Shown here piece by piece: positions 1 through 10,945 of a DNA stretch of 64,000 nucleotides. Each line of letters opens with the position of its first letter. The first letter of the stretch is position 1. A program made the position numbers and the translations under genes. The notes under the pieces are model-generated. The model saw only the letters and a list, made by a program, of their open reading frames with translations, was not told where the DNA came from and did not search any database. The DNA comes from JACCTU01 sp963737405 (GTDB taxonomy: Bacteria > Actinomycetota > Thermoleophilia > Gaiellales > Gaiellaceae): NCBI GenBank assembly GCA_963737405.1, contig CAVTSL010000002.1, positions 1 to 64,000 of the forward strand. The letters are read 5' to 3'.

Positions 1-1265
1 CGGTAAGTTTACCCTGTGAATACACCGTGCGTCCGAATTCTCCGCCCCAAACGACCAGCGTGTCTTCCAACAGGCCCCGTCGCTTTAAATCCTTGACGAG
101 GGCGGCCGTCGCCTGATCGGTATCCCTGCATTGCCGTGCTATGTTTTTAGGAAGTCCGGCGTGCTGGTCCCAGCCCTGGTGATAGAGCTGAACAAACTTG
201 ACATCTTTCTCCAATAACTTTCGGGCGAGAAGACAATTCGCAGCGTACGTTCCTGGGTCGCGGCTCCCAGGGCCATACAGATCGAACACTTCCTGGGGCT
301 CATTTGACATATCCACTACGTTGGGAACGGAAGTTTGCATTCTGAAGGCCATTTCATACTGCGCAATTCGATTTTCAATTTCCGGGTCACCGTAGAGATC
401 ATTTTGCAGCTGATTCAATTTCGTAAGGTAGTCCAGCATTTCTTTGCGATCCGTTCCGTCATATCCCTCGGGATTGTTCAGAAATAGTACTGGGTCTTTG
501 CCGGAACGGAACTGTACCCCCTGATGGCGCGTCGGCAGAAAACCGTTTCCCCACAAGCGCGCATACAACGGCTGGTCCAGCTGTGCATTCTTGGAAACCA
601 GCACGATAAAGGTGGGCAGGTTCTGGTTATCAGATCCCAGTCCATAGCTTATCCATGACCCAATGCTTGGTCTACCCGCCAGCTGATTACCGGTTTGAAA
701 AAATGTAATGGCGGGATCATGGTTGATGGCTTCTGAGTGGAGCGACTTGATCAAGCATAGATCGTCGATCACTTGTGCCGTATGGGGCAAAAGATCACTT
801 ACCCAGGTGCGGCTTTGACCATACTGTTGAAATTTATAAATGGAAGGTACCACAGGCAACGTAGCCTGACTGGCGCTCATCCCCGTGAGTCGCTGTCCCT
901 TGCGGATGGAGTCCGGGAGATCCTGTCCCACAAGATTTAGCAGCGCTGGTTTGTAGTCAAACGTCTCAAACTGTGAAGGGCCTCCCGCCATAAAAAGATA
1001 TACAACCCTCTTTGCTCTGGGAGCGATATGAGGAATTGCCGCCAGCATTGCTTCCTCCGTGGAATTAACATCTGATTCCAATAGCGAAGGTGACTTGTCT
1101 CCGGACAGGCCTTTCATTCCCAATAGGCTTCCCGTTGCCAAGTGCTCCCAGGCCCAGCGAAGTTTTCAAAAGAAAACGACGACGATCGAGTTTCCTGTTG
1201 AGGGCTTCAGCATCCGGTGTGTTCAGGCGGAATTCTTCATCATGTGAATGTGGCATAAGACTCAT
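1..1265 (-). CDS. DUF1501 family secreted protein, 3' end cut by window edge, one frameshift
   Basis: The protein starts with ATG at 1265; the start overlaps the stop of the upstream gene as ATGA, so the two are translationally coupled. A twin-arginine-like export signal (RRRFLLKTSLGLGALG) lies near residues 28-43. After it the frame breaks at about 1,140; one base out of frame the protein continues to the window edge with typical DUF1501 sequence (VVYLFMAGGPSQFETFDYKP, HSEAINHDP, VVWGGEFGRT). DUF1501 belongs to the alkaline-phosphatase/sulfatase-like fold and is nearly always paired with DUF1549/DUF1553 proteins, as here; its substrate is unknown. The break falls within the signal peptide and is probably a sequencing error. 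The last part of the gene lies outside the window. Confidence 0.85.
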
Positions 1266-4200
1266 CTTTTCGTTAGGGTTGCGTCTGAATTCATGATCGT
1301 GCTGGCAACAATTGCGTTGGCCGCCACCAGGGAGCGTTCCAATGTCGGGTTCGGAATATGCTGGCCGGTGCTAAGCCATCCCTTTGCTTTTTCAGGATTT
1401 TCCTGGAACTTCTTGTATTCCGTTCGTTGAAGTTCAAGCAATAACTCAACTTCTTTTTGTGAGGGCGTACGGCCGGTCAGCCTTCGGTACGCAATCAAAA
1501 TACCATGTCTTGCATCGCGCTCTTGGGTCATCTGTTCACCCAAAACACAAGCAGCCTCAACGAACGTAGGATCGTTCAGTGTCACCAAAGATTGCAAAGG
1601 CGTATTGGTCCGTTGTCGTCGCACGACGCAGTAGCTTCTGCTGGGAGCATCGAAGGTACCTAACGTCGGATTCGGCACCGTTCGTTTTACCACAACATAA
1701 ATACTTCTCCGGTAAATCACCTGGCCAGTATCCTGTACGTAGTGCGTATTGTTGATTTCCCAAAGGCCATCAGGTTGATAGGGCTTCATGCTCGTCCCGC
1801 CGATCTCCTTCCGCATCAGTCCGCTTGCTGCCAGCGCATTGTCGCGAATCATCTCCGCTGACATCCGGTTCGCAGGTCCGTGCGATAGCCAGCGATTCTC
1901 CACGTCTTTTTCGCGTGCTTCTTTTGATGCTCGTGAATCTTGCCGGTAGGTTGCAGACATCACAATGAGTTTCTGTAACCTCTTTATATTCCATCCATTC
2001 TCTCTGAAATTTATTGCCAACCAATCCAGCAACTCCGGATGGCTGGGCATCTCCCCTTGGTTGCCAAAATCTTCCGTTGTTTTCACCAGTCCTATCCCAA
2101 AAAAATTCTGCCAAAAACGGTTCACTGCTACACGAGCGGTCAGCGGATGATCTTCGCGTGTGAGCCATTGTGCCAGTCCCCACCTGTTTTTCGGAAGCTC
2201 CGAAGGAAAAGGAAGAATCGATTCAGGAGTATTGGGAAATACCTCTTCGCCTGGCGCATCATAGCTCCCCCGTTGCAGCACATGGCTTTTCCGCGGTCGG
2301 GCCATTTCGTCCATCACCATCACCTCTTGTACTTTTTCCGTCGAATCAGCCTGTTTAGTGCGGATTGCCCGCAGCTCACTCCGAGCCGATTCAACATTGG
2401 GATTTACGGCTGAGATATAATAGTTTTTCAAATCGGCGAGCAATTCCGTTGTATAGGCATCAGGTTGCGATCGCAACAATCGCTCCCCAGGATTCCCGAC
2501 CAGCAAGGATCCTTACTTCCAGCGGGGTCAATTCGCGATTGTAGACGACGATATCATCCACCTTGCCATGTTTCAGTCCCCAACCACGCTCCCATGCCCC
2601 TACCTGTAATCCAGGCTGTTCGTTGTAAAGCAGTATATCTTTGGTAAGGTTGTCAACAGCAGTTTCCATAGCAATAGGTTTGCCATCCATATAAAGGTGT
2701 AAGCCAGCGGCGCGGGAAGATCCATCATAGGTCATGGTAAGCTGAATCCACTGGTCGCGTGGAACATCTTCGGTTGAATATTTTCTTATGGCATTTGAAG
2801 GTGCTGTGTGCGAAACGCCAAGCCTCAAGCGATTGTCTTTCAGGTAAAGGTCATACCCGCGGTAATTATAGTGACGTTCCTTCGTGGATTTGTGGAAGAT
2901 GACACCCTCCTTCAAATCTTTCGGTATGTAAACCCAAAGGCCGATGCTAAAGGCATCACTCCTTCTGAAAATCCCGACTTCTTTGAGATCGAGCCAGGTA
3001 TCGCCATCCAAGGTCAAAGCCTTCCCTCCATCCCGGTTTTCAAATAGGGGCATCTCCCGGCTTCCGCCTTGTTCCATCGTACCGATTTGGCGAGCATTTA
3101 TTTTGTTCTTCAACGATCCATCGTCAAAAGTATACTGGGCTACGAGGCCGGCCTGCGGAATTTTTTCCTTGCGCAGCGCACGGAAGTCTTCCGAACCTAG
3201 CCAGGCTTCAAAACCAGAAGCTGCCTGGATTTTGACGTCTTCAAGTTTTTTTTCTTGTTCCGAAACTCTGGTCTTCAGGAAGGTCGAGAATTTTTTCCTG
3301 CTGCTCTGTGGGTAGCATGAGCGTTGGCCCGGGCATGGCATCATCCCAGGAGATCTGTCCTGCCTCCGGCACGTTGTTAAAGAAACTGAAAAGCTCATAA
3401 TAATTTTTTTGCGAGATGGGATCGAATTTGTGATCGTGACAACGCGCGCACCCGACCGAAAGTCCCAGAAATGCATCGCCTAAAGTATTGGTTCTGTCCA
3501 CAACATACTCTGCCTGAAATTCTTCATCAATAACACCACCTTCCATATTCTGCGCGTGATTCCGGTTAAATGCTGTCGCCAAAATCATTTCCTTTGTCGC
3601 ATCAGGCATTATGTCGCCAGCCAGTTGCCACTGAATGAATTTGTCATAGGAATAATTTTTGTTGAATGCCTGGATCACCCAATCGCGATAGGGTGACATA
3701 TCACGAAGCCTGTCAACGGTGTAGCCATGCGAATCTGCGAAACGTGCCAGGTCAAGCCAGTCTACGGCCATCTTCTCTCCGTAATGCGGATTATCGAGTA
3801 AGCGATCTACTTGTTTTTCATACGCATTGGCGGATTTGTCCTGCAAAAACGCATCGATCTCTTCTAATGTCGGTGGCAGCCCTGTCAGATCCAGCGTCAC
3901 ACGACGAAGCAACAATTCCTTATCTGCTTCAGGCGAAGGTTTCAACCCTCCTGTTCCAGCTTTTTAAAAATAAAATGGTCGATCTCATTCAATGCCTGTG
4001 CATCGAATTTGACTTCGCAGGCACGTCCGGTAATTCAGGTTTGACAAATGACCAATGTGGTTTATATACTGCACCCTCTTCGATCCATTTTATAAGGATA
4101 GCTTTTTCTTTTGCATCCAAGGTTAAGTGCGACTCCGGTTCTGGCATTTGATAATCGGGGTCGTCGCTCAGGATGCGGTGAAATAATTCACTTCCCTCCG

Positions 4201-4480
4201 GATTGCCAGGATCGATGGCCACTTTTCCGGGATCTTCAGGAAGTTCTGCAAGCGCCACATCCTCCAGATCCAATCGCAGTCCCGCCTTTTGCTTTGCCTT
4301 GTCGGGTCCATGGCAGGCAAAACATTTGTCGCTTAGCACTGGCTTGACGTGAATATTATAGTCGAGGTGATCAGGCAATTTTTCATAGGCTTCCGCCACA
4401 TCGTCAGGAAGCGGAGGAGAGCAGAAAAAAAGGCAAGGCATACCAGGATCAACCGGTAAACGTTTCCGCATCGCGTACAA
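1262..4480 (-). CDS. Cytochrome c (PSCyt1)-DUF1549-LamG-DUF1553 protein, split by four or more frameshifts
   Basis: One long gene appears as four overlapping fragments. In order: an N-terminal c-type haem domain (CFACHG near 4,310); DUF1549 (RVTLDLTGLPPT, CARCHDHKFDPIS) from 3,945 to 3,310; a LamG/concanavalin-like domain (AFSIGLWVYIPKD, DGSSRAAGLHLYMDGKP) from about 3,150 to 2,510; and DUF1553 (LTARVAVNRFWQNFFG, RRQRTNTPLQSLVTLNDPTF) to the stop. Frame changes sit near 4,012, 3,946, 3,290 (an A run) and 2,497 (GGGG where GGG keeps the frame); two compensating ones may scramble the signal peptide, since LILVCLAFFSALL is readable in another frame near 4,450. The family is common in Planctomycetota, Verrucomicrobiota and some Bacteroidota and is thought to be exported and redox-linked. 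It is coupled to the DUF1501 gene by ATGA. Confidence 0.85.
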
Positions 4481-4676
4481 TGTTTTTTCTTCCGTTTTTC
4501 ACCAGCTAGACACAGATAAATCGGAATATCACAGGCTTTAAAATGGAACGAAATCTCTGTGAAACCTTTGTCACTGTGTTGTGGAAGTAATCAATTCAGG
4601 GTGCGGGTTTCCCTTAGGAGACACAGAGAACATATTAAGATCATGATATCTTTATTAAAATTACGAAGTTTCCATT

Positions 4677-5270
4677 TTAGGCACCCAGATCACTTCGTGA
4701 CATTACCGCCAGCATCATCGCTCTTGTAAATCCAACATTAAAACATTCGGCTGCATATCCTCCACCGCCCGGTGTTGCACCATTTCTTTTTTCGCCGCCT
4801 GGATGTTCTTTATCATAGTCCAGGATAAAAGGGTGCTCGGCATACAAACCGCGTGTATAATGATGTTTAAAAAGCTCCTGCATTACGGCAAGCATATTTA
4901 CTTCGACCTTCATCAAGAAAAACTTCTGTGTACTTATTGTATTTTATTTCCGAGATGACATTGCGGTAGTGAACATGATTGATACGGTCACGGGAAGCGA
5001 AGTAGCTGCAAACTTCAACAGGATCCTCTCCCATTTGGCGCATCACACCACAGTCAAAAGTAATTCCGTTTGACGGACTGTCGACCAGTGTGATCAGGCG
5101 TTTCAATCCGGCAAGATTCGCCACGATCTGATCCGAGCCGTGACTTTCTTGTGATACCGGATCGTTTGGATGAAGTGCCATACGAACACCTGCCTTTTCT
5201 GCAACTGGAATTACAGCTTTCAAAAAATATTCAAGGTTTTTCCACAACGCGTCCGCCTTATGAATGCCGA
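4677..5270 (-). pseudogene. Mannonate-dehydratase-like TIM-barrel protein, C-terminal part only, frameshifted
   Basis: Readable sequence includes VAEKAGVRMALHPNDP, GITFDCGVMRQMGEDP and INHVHYRNV, then after a frameshift at about 4,907 EVNMLAVMQELF and GLYAEHPFILDYD. These match the C-terminal half of UxuA-type mannonate dehydratases and related sugar-acid isomerase barrels, which remove water from D-mannonate during hexuronate breakdown. Only about 195 residues are present where the family has roughly 350. The open frame starts abruptly, a few bases after the stop of the quinoprotein gene, with no start codon, ribosome site or N-terminal half. Either the assembly has lost about 500 bases here or the gene is truly truncated. 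The frameshift is one extra C after the LDEG motif. Confidence 0.7.
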
Positions 5271-5276
5271 TCTTGC

Positions 5277-7422
5277 TTATTCTTTCAAAGAAAATGCGAC
5301 ATAGGCATCGCTTGACGGTGTTCCCAACTTGCCGCCACCGCCCGCCGCGATAACGACGAATTGTTTTCCATCAACCTCATACACACTTGGTGTTGCCGTT
5401 CCCGTCGCCGGAAGCTTATACTGCCAGAGAATTTTTCCGGTTTCCTTGTCGAAGGCGCGAAAGTATTCGTCACCGGTACCGCCAATAAAAATCAATCCGC
5501 CGCCAGTGACAGCAGGTCCTCCAAGGCTTTGTCTTCCAGTAGGCGGTAAGCCTTTTGCGATGAGCTCAGGATATTCGCCCAGCGGCACTTTCCATAAGAT
5601 CTCACCACTATTCAAATCGACAGCATTCAGCGTTCCCCAGGGCGGCTTCACACCGGGAAATCCTGCCTGATCATTTAATAAATTCCATCCATCATGGACA
5701 AAGCGATATTTCTTGGCAGAATCGTCAACATGCAATGCTTTCTTATTTCGGAGATCTTTTTTATCAAATAAAAATGCCATCAACGCTTCCATATCGTCCC
5801 GTGAAAGATTTGGAAAGGGCTGGCATCTGTCCTTTACCCGTCTTCAACAGGGAGGCTACCTGTTTTTCTGATTTTGTCTTGGAGAGATTTGTCAACGCAG
5901 GGTAGACATTAGTCCCCGTGCGATCTCCGCCATGACATGCCGTACAATTATTCAACGTATACACCCTTCTGCCTGCATCCGTGAGAAAAAGATCTCGACC
6001 GGCGACGTCGATTTGCCTCATCTTGATCAGCAAGGGAATTTCATTCGTGTTTACATAGAGAATACCTTGCGTCGGATCAACGGCAGCCCCACCCCATTCT
6101 GCACCACCACGTGTTCCGGGAAACTGTACTGTTCCCTCAATGCTGTGCGGCATAAAGATCGATCCCATCTTCGCGCCTTTGATTTTATTCAGGACATACT
6201 GATGTGATTCGGGTGAAATATCTGTGACATCGTCCTCGGTAAACTTGTGCCTTACCAACGGCACAGGTTTGAGGGGAAAAGGTTGTGTCGTCCAGACTTC
6301 TTCTCCCAAAATATCGGAAGCAGGCACCGGACGTTCTTCAATGGGAAATATGGGTTCGCCTGTTTCACGATTGAATACAAAGACCATCCCCATTTTCGTA
6401 ACCTGTGCTACTGCATCTACTTGTTTACCATTCTGTGAAACGGTAAGCAAATTCGGAGGCGCAGGAAGATCATAGTCCCAGATATCATGATGCACCAATT
6501 GATAATGCCATATCAGTTTTCCAGTAGCCGCCTCGATGGCCAGGAGACAATTGGCATAAAGATTTTTGCCTTTTCTGTTACCGCCATAAAAGTCAAATGA
6601 AGCGGAACCGGTTGGAATAAAAACTATTCCGCGTTTCTCATCGACGCTCATGCCACACCAGTTATTCACGCCGCCAACTTCCTGATAAGCGTTTTCCGAC
6701 CATGTATCATAACCGGTTTCCCCAGGTTGAGGAATGGTATGAAATGTCCAAACGGTTTTGCCCGTCTTTACATCGTAGGCCCGAATAAAACCGGGTGGCG
6801 CATCCCACCCATCGCTGAGGGCAGTGCCTTGAATAATGAGGTCTTTATAAATGATGCCCGGAGATGTTGATGTAACATTAAGTTTTGATGGATCCCGTAA
6901 CAATCCTTCACGCAAGTCAACTTTGCCTTCGACACCAAAGTCAGGAGAAAGCTTGCCATCCGCCGCATTGAGTGCATAGAGATAGGGACCAGCTGAAAAA
7001 TAAATTCTTTTATCCGATCCCGATTCCCAATACGTAACACCACGATTGACGCCGGAAGATTGTCCTCCATTGAATGGATCGAATTTCCAAATTTCCTTTC
7101 CCGTCGCCGGATTTAACGCAATCAGTTTGAGTTTAGGTGACGTGACATACATCGTACCATTGGCGATTATCGGATTACATTGAATGGTTGAATGATTTCC
7201 CGCTTCTGCATCACCAGTGTGATAAGTCCAGGCAACTTCAAGCTGACTGACATTTTCTTTATTGATCTGGTCTAACCCCGAGTATGCCGTGTTGTAAGCA
7301 TCGCCCCGATAAACGGACCAGTTAGTATGAACATTGTCCTTTTGCTTACAGGCATAAATCAGTAATAGGCATCCTAAACTGCAAACAAGAGTTTGATAGT
7401 GCGTCTTTTTCATTCGCGGCAT
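5277..7422 (-). CDS. PQQ-dependent dehydrogenase (quinoprotein) with c-type haem motif, lipoprotein; one frameshift
   Basis: The start is ATG at 7422 or ATG at 7413 (MKKTHYQ). A lipoprotein signal ends at LLLIYACKQ, so the product is probably anchored facing the periplasm. The body is an eight-bladed PQQ propeller (WSVYRGDAYNTAYSGLDQI, GYDTWSENAYQEVGGVNNWCG, GGVNNWCGMSVDEKRGIVF), with CTACHGGDRTGTN near residue 495 as a haem c site. One extra C in a CCC run near 5,820 shifts the frame; the corrected protein (PAFPNLSRDDMEALMAFLF, ending DAYVAFSLKE) is about 714 residues, normal for quinoprotein glucose/alcohol dehydrogenases. These oxidise sugars or alcohols and pass electrons to a cytochrome. 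The substrate cannot be told from sequence. It lies 31 bases after the FG-GAP gene. Confidence 0.88.
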
Positions 7423-7453
7423 CGGTGTCAGTAAAAGGTTAATGTAGGCGATT

Positions 7454-10176
7454 TTACTTTAGGCAATATACATAACCATCACTTCCAACTACCAGAATAG
7501 AAATAGTTCCCTCTTTGTCTAACGAGACAACCGTAGGCGGTCCTATCGGCTGCGGCAATTTCATTTTCCAGCGAATTTCACCTTTAGTTCCATCGGACGA
7601 GGAGCCCAGGCAAAAAAGTATATTGTCGATGGAATACAAAGCTTCATCACTCCCATCGCCATCCAGATCAGCACTGGCCGTACCCCGCACCGGATCGTTG
7701 CTTCTCGATCCAAAAGCTCCAAAGCCTTCGGTTGGATTGGGTATCGTCCAGTTAACTTTTCCAGTAGCCATATCATAACATCGCACACCATCTTCATACC
7801 CAACGCCAATAACATCCATGCGTTTGTTCCCATCAAAATCTCCAAATGAAGGAAGATATGCAGGGCTTGTATCCAGCGCATCAAACCAAACCAACGTTCC
7901 ATCAAGCTTGATCACGCCGGTCATCAGACTGGCCACTGAAGAAGATTGCACGGCTTGCCTTCGTTGAGAAAGTTTCCTGCGACAGCATGGCCGAAATAAA
8001 CCTGCTTGTCATAAACCTGTTTCCATTTTGCGTCCATGGCAAGGATGTCCTCGCCCGTGGTGCCTTTCATGAAATAGAGAATACTGGGCCACAGAGAGGC
8101 AACGTCATCAAGTCCATCGCCGTCATAGTCCGCAATCGCGAAAGAATTTCCACCGACTGCCCGTTTGCTGATCTGCTTATCGCGGTGCCAGATCTCATGT
8201 CCGTCCACACCTGAAAGAAGAAATGTTTCCTCACTGTGCATCTTCGAGCGTTGTGTTGTTACAAGAATATCTTGCCGGACGGGGTCAGTGAAATGGCCCG
8301 CCTGCCAGAGCACAACGCCACCCGTGTTTGCTGGTGGTGGTGTACCTGCTATTTTGGTGAAATCGTGTTCCCAAACAATGTTTCCGTCGAGATCTTTGAC
8401 CGTCAAACGCGCACAACCCGATGGCGCTGCCCCTCCAAGAATAAGTTGACGACGTCCGTCTCCCGCAAGGTCGGCAATAACGGGTCCATATGTTCTGGGA
8501 TACCAAGTGCCCTGTCCACGCCCTGAAATATGATTTAATTTTACCTTAGCGCCATCTGTTTTCGGTGGTGAAAAGTATCTGTTCTTCCACTGCGCCCTGA
8601 ACTAAAATAGTTGGTGACGTGGCTCCATCTGGCCAGGCGACCATCGCCGGCCCGGTCTCAATGCCCAGCCGTTTGGTGGTGTGATGGATAACTTTACCAT
8701 TCGAAACGCTGAGTGGCGACTGGCGGCCGAACTGATGACGCGACTTGACCAGTACCCGTCCAGTTGCATCAAAGCCCAGGGCTTCGAGGTATTCTCCCGA
8801 TGACCGTTGTGACTGTTTTAAAAGCTGATCCATCCCATTGCGCCACGGATAATGTCGATTGCACTGGCGATCCGCTTTCCCGTAGAACAACATGAAACAC
8901 GCTTATTCCGGACCTGGCTCAGAACAGTCTGATCTCCCAGCGTCGCCATGCTTTTTACATTTACGGGAAGCTGCGGATTCCAGGTCTGCCATGTTACATT
9001 TTCCTTTTCCCATAGAATGCGGGATTGACCTTTCAAGGAGCGCACGCGTATTTTTGCTAACGTACCAACACCGTTGGTACACGTGGTAAGAATTTCCATC
9101 ACACCATCATCATCAAGATCGATCGGCGCTGCCAGATATTCATCTGGAAAATCAGCTTTCATGTTGCCGGTCATTCCATCAAAAAACTTCAAGTGCCAAC
9201 GTCCGTCACCAGAATCGTTGAACAGCGTCGTGATCACTTCAGGATGTCCATCCCCATCGATGTCAGCCGTAGGGTTGGGCGCCACGCGTAAAATCTTTTG
9301 CGGATGTGCGATGTCCTGTTCTATATTCTGCGTCCACAGCAGAGATAGTTTGCCATCGCGAAATCCAAGTACATCTACGTGTTTTGAAAAATCGGCCTGA
9401 ACAAGAAATTCAATCTTGCCATCGCCATTAAAATCATAGATGCCGTGAAAGCCGTAACTTCTGTTGTCGTTGAACCTGCAACTGTCTTTTACCTTACCGG
9501 TTTGGGCATCCAGAAGTTTCAGTTGGTAAAAAGGAAGTATGGCAATTTCTTTCGAGCCATCGCCATCGAAGTCACCTACCAGCGGCAGCGGATTGAAAAG
9601 GTCTGGCATTACAGTTTCCCAAACTTTGACCCATGCGCCGTCTTTCATCGCAAAGCAAACACCCGCGCTAGGCGCCCATTGGCCGTTCGTCATCTTCTTA
9701 TCAAAGGCACTTTCAAATTCCAGTTTCTCCTTTCCGGGATATTCAGGAAGGACGTCTGCATAGGTGGATGTCAAAGAGCTATTATCCTCCTCCGGAGTTT
9801 TAGGGATGGGAACAAAATCCGACAAAGCAATGGTGTCCGCACCCGGCTTGACTTCTTCGGCCGGAAGATCCAACTTGGTTTTTCCGTTGCCTGGCTCAAT
9901 GACTATGCGACTTTCAAGCGCTCCGACAAATTGCTTCCAGACTATTCCAGGCTTGGTGATTTTACCGCTCAAAGGCGAATGCGCCTCCAATGTCCCCTCG
10001 CGGCGAAAGGATGGCCATTCCCCCGCTTTAGGAAACTTGCCATTAAGCGTGGATTCGCTTTTCGGTTTTGGAGCTGACGCCGATTTGGCTTGAGATGACG
10101 CTTGCGCGTTTTGTGTCTGCGCATTGCTTATAAATGCGAATGACCCTAACATGAATAGGAGTACAAACTGTTTCAT
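7454..10176 (-). CDS. Secreted FG-GAP/VCBS repeat protein, broken by about four frameshifts
   Basis: An intact start (ATG 10176, MKQFVLLFMLGSFAFISNAQ) gives a Sec signal peptide. The mature protein holds repeated calcium-binding FG-GAP blades: VGDFDGDGSKEI, GIYDFNGDGKIEFL, TADIDGDGHPEV, DLDDDGVMEI, IADYDGDGLDDV, GDFDGNKRMDV and ADLDGDGSDEA. Frame changes at about 8,910, 8,790, 8,563 and 7,945 split it; joining the frames gives a continuous protein of about 907 residues ending SDGYVYCLK. FG-GAP propellers of this kind are exported and often bind ligands or accompany polysaccharide-degrading enzymes. As first gene of the co-directional set it may serve the quinoprotein and DUF1501/DUF1553 proteins downstream. 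No catalytic motif is visible. The breaks are probably sequencing errors. Confidence 0.82.
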
Positions 10177-10330
10177 GAGAATGATTTTAAAGTGCTGGAA
10201 AAAATCTCGTATATGAAAAGCGGGGTACGGCTGGGTTCGTCTAGAAATGACGAGGTACTAAAATTATCAAATTAACCGGAGAAACGAAATTTTTTTTGAA
10301 GGTAATTCGTACGATTTCAAGATTAGTTGC
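10177..10330. other. AT-rich leader region of the Bacteroidota operon
   Basis: About 150 bases upstream of the FG-GAP gene contain no credible gene. They should hold its promoter, but I see only a near match to the Bacteroidota TAnnTTTG element around 10,270-10,280 on the minus strand and cannot support a call. The stretch ends in a T-rich, low-GC run immediately before the join to GC-rich DNA. Confidence 0.5.
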
Positions 10331-10345
10331 GATATACCGGCATCG
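10328..10345. other. Chimeric junction: Bacteroidota DNA joined to actinobacterial DNA
   Basis: Left of about 10,335 the bases are AT-rich (a run of eight T, then sparse G and C). Right of it GC rises at once and stays very high to the end of the window. The reading frame that is open to the right (FHPGF, endonuclease IV-like) becomes meaningless to the left. Gene content, codon use, start-codon use and frameshift density all change at the same point. No repeat, integrase, transposase, tRNA or target duplication is visible at the join. Confidence 0.85.
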
Positions 10346-10908
10346 CGAAGACCGCCGGCGCGGAGCTCGTCGTGTTCCACCCCGGCTTCCTCCTCGAGCG
10401 GACGCGCGAGGAGGCGATCGACTCGGTCGTCGAGCAGCTCGGCGAGCTCCGCGACCGGCTGGAGAAGAAGGACCGCGCCGTTCCGTTCGGGATCGAGGTG
10501 ATGGGCCGCGTGCGCGAGCTCGGCTCGGTCGACGACGTGATCGAGATCTCCTCGCGCGTCGGGTGGGTCCGCCCCGTGCTCGACTTCGCGCACATGCACG
10601 CGACGAGCGACGGCGCATTCCTCGAGACGTCGCTCTTCGCCGACGCGCTCGCGTCGGCCGACGAGGTGCTCGAGCCCGGCGCGCCGTTTCACATCCACTT
10701 CTCCGACATCGCGTTCGCGAACCGAAACGAGACGAAGCACCTTCCCTACGGCGAGGGAACGCTGCGTGCAGAGCCGCTCGGCGAGGCGCTCGCGCAGTTC
10801 GAGCGGCCGGCGACCGTGATCAGCGAGGCGCCCGACCTGGAGTCGAGCCTCGCGATCCGCGCCGCGCTCGAAGCCGGTCTCGCAGGCTCCGGCCGACCCG
10901 TTGCATAA
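10336..10908 (+). CDS. Endonuclease IV (AP endonuclease)-like TIM-barrel protein, N-terminus lost at the junction
   Basis: The frame is open from the junction and ends with TAA at 10,908. Recognisable features are AGAELVVFHPGF (metal-binding His of the Nfo/xylose-isomerase-like barrel), IEVMGRV (glutamate), VLDFAHMHA (Asp, His) and HIHFSDI, spaced as in class II AP endonucleases. These zinc enzymes nick DNA at abasic sites; related barrels are sugar isomerases, so the activity is not certain. About 190 residues remain of an expected 270-290. The TTG at 10,327 is an accident of the join and not a real start. The true 5' end lies on DNA absent from this window. Confidence 0.75.
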   Translation, partial: TGIAKTAGAELVVFHPGFLLERTREEAIDSVVEQLGELRDRLEKKDRAVPFGIEVMGRVRELGSVDDVIEISSRVGWVRPVLDFAHMHATSDGAFLETSLFADALASADEVLEPGAPFHIHFSDIAFANRNETKHLPYGEGTLRAEPLGEALAQFERPATVISEAPDLESSLAIRAALEAGLAGSGRPVA

Positions 10909-10945
10909 TCCGCGCCCTTCGGGGTCGAGCGAACGGAGGGGGAGC

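Noticed and set aside
1..10335. Horizontally transferred Bacteroidota island in an actinobacterium
   Set aside because: There is no mobility gene, repeat or tRNA at the edge, and frameshift density differs sharply, which points to an assembly join.
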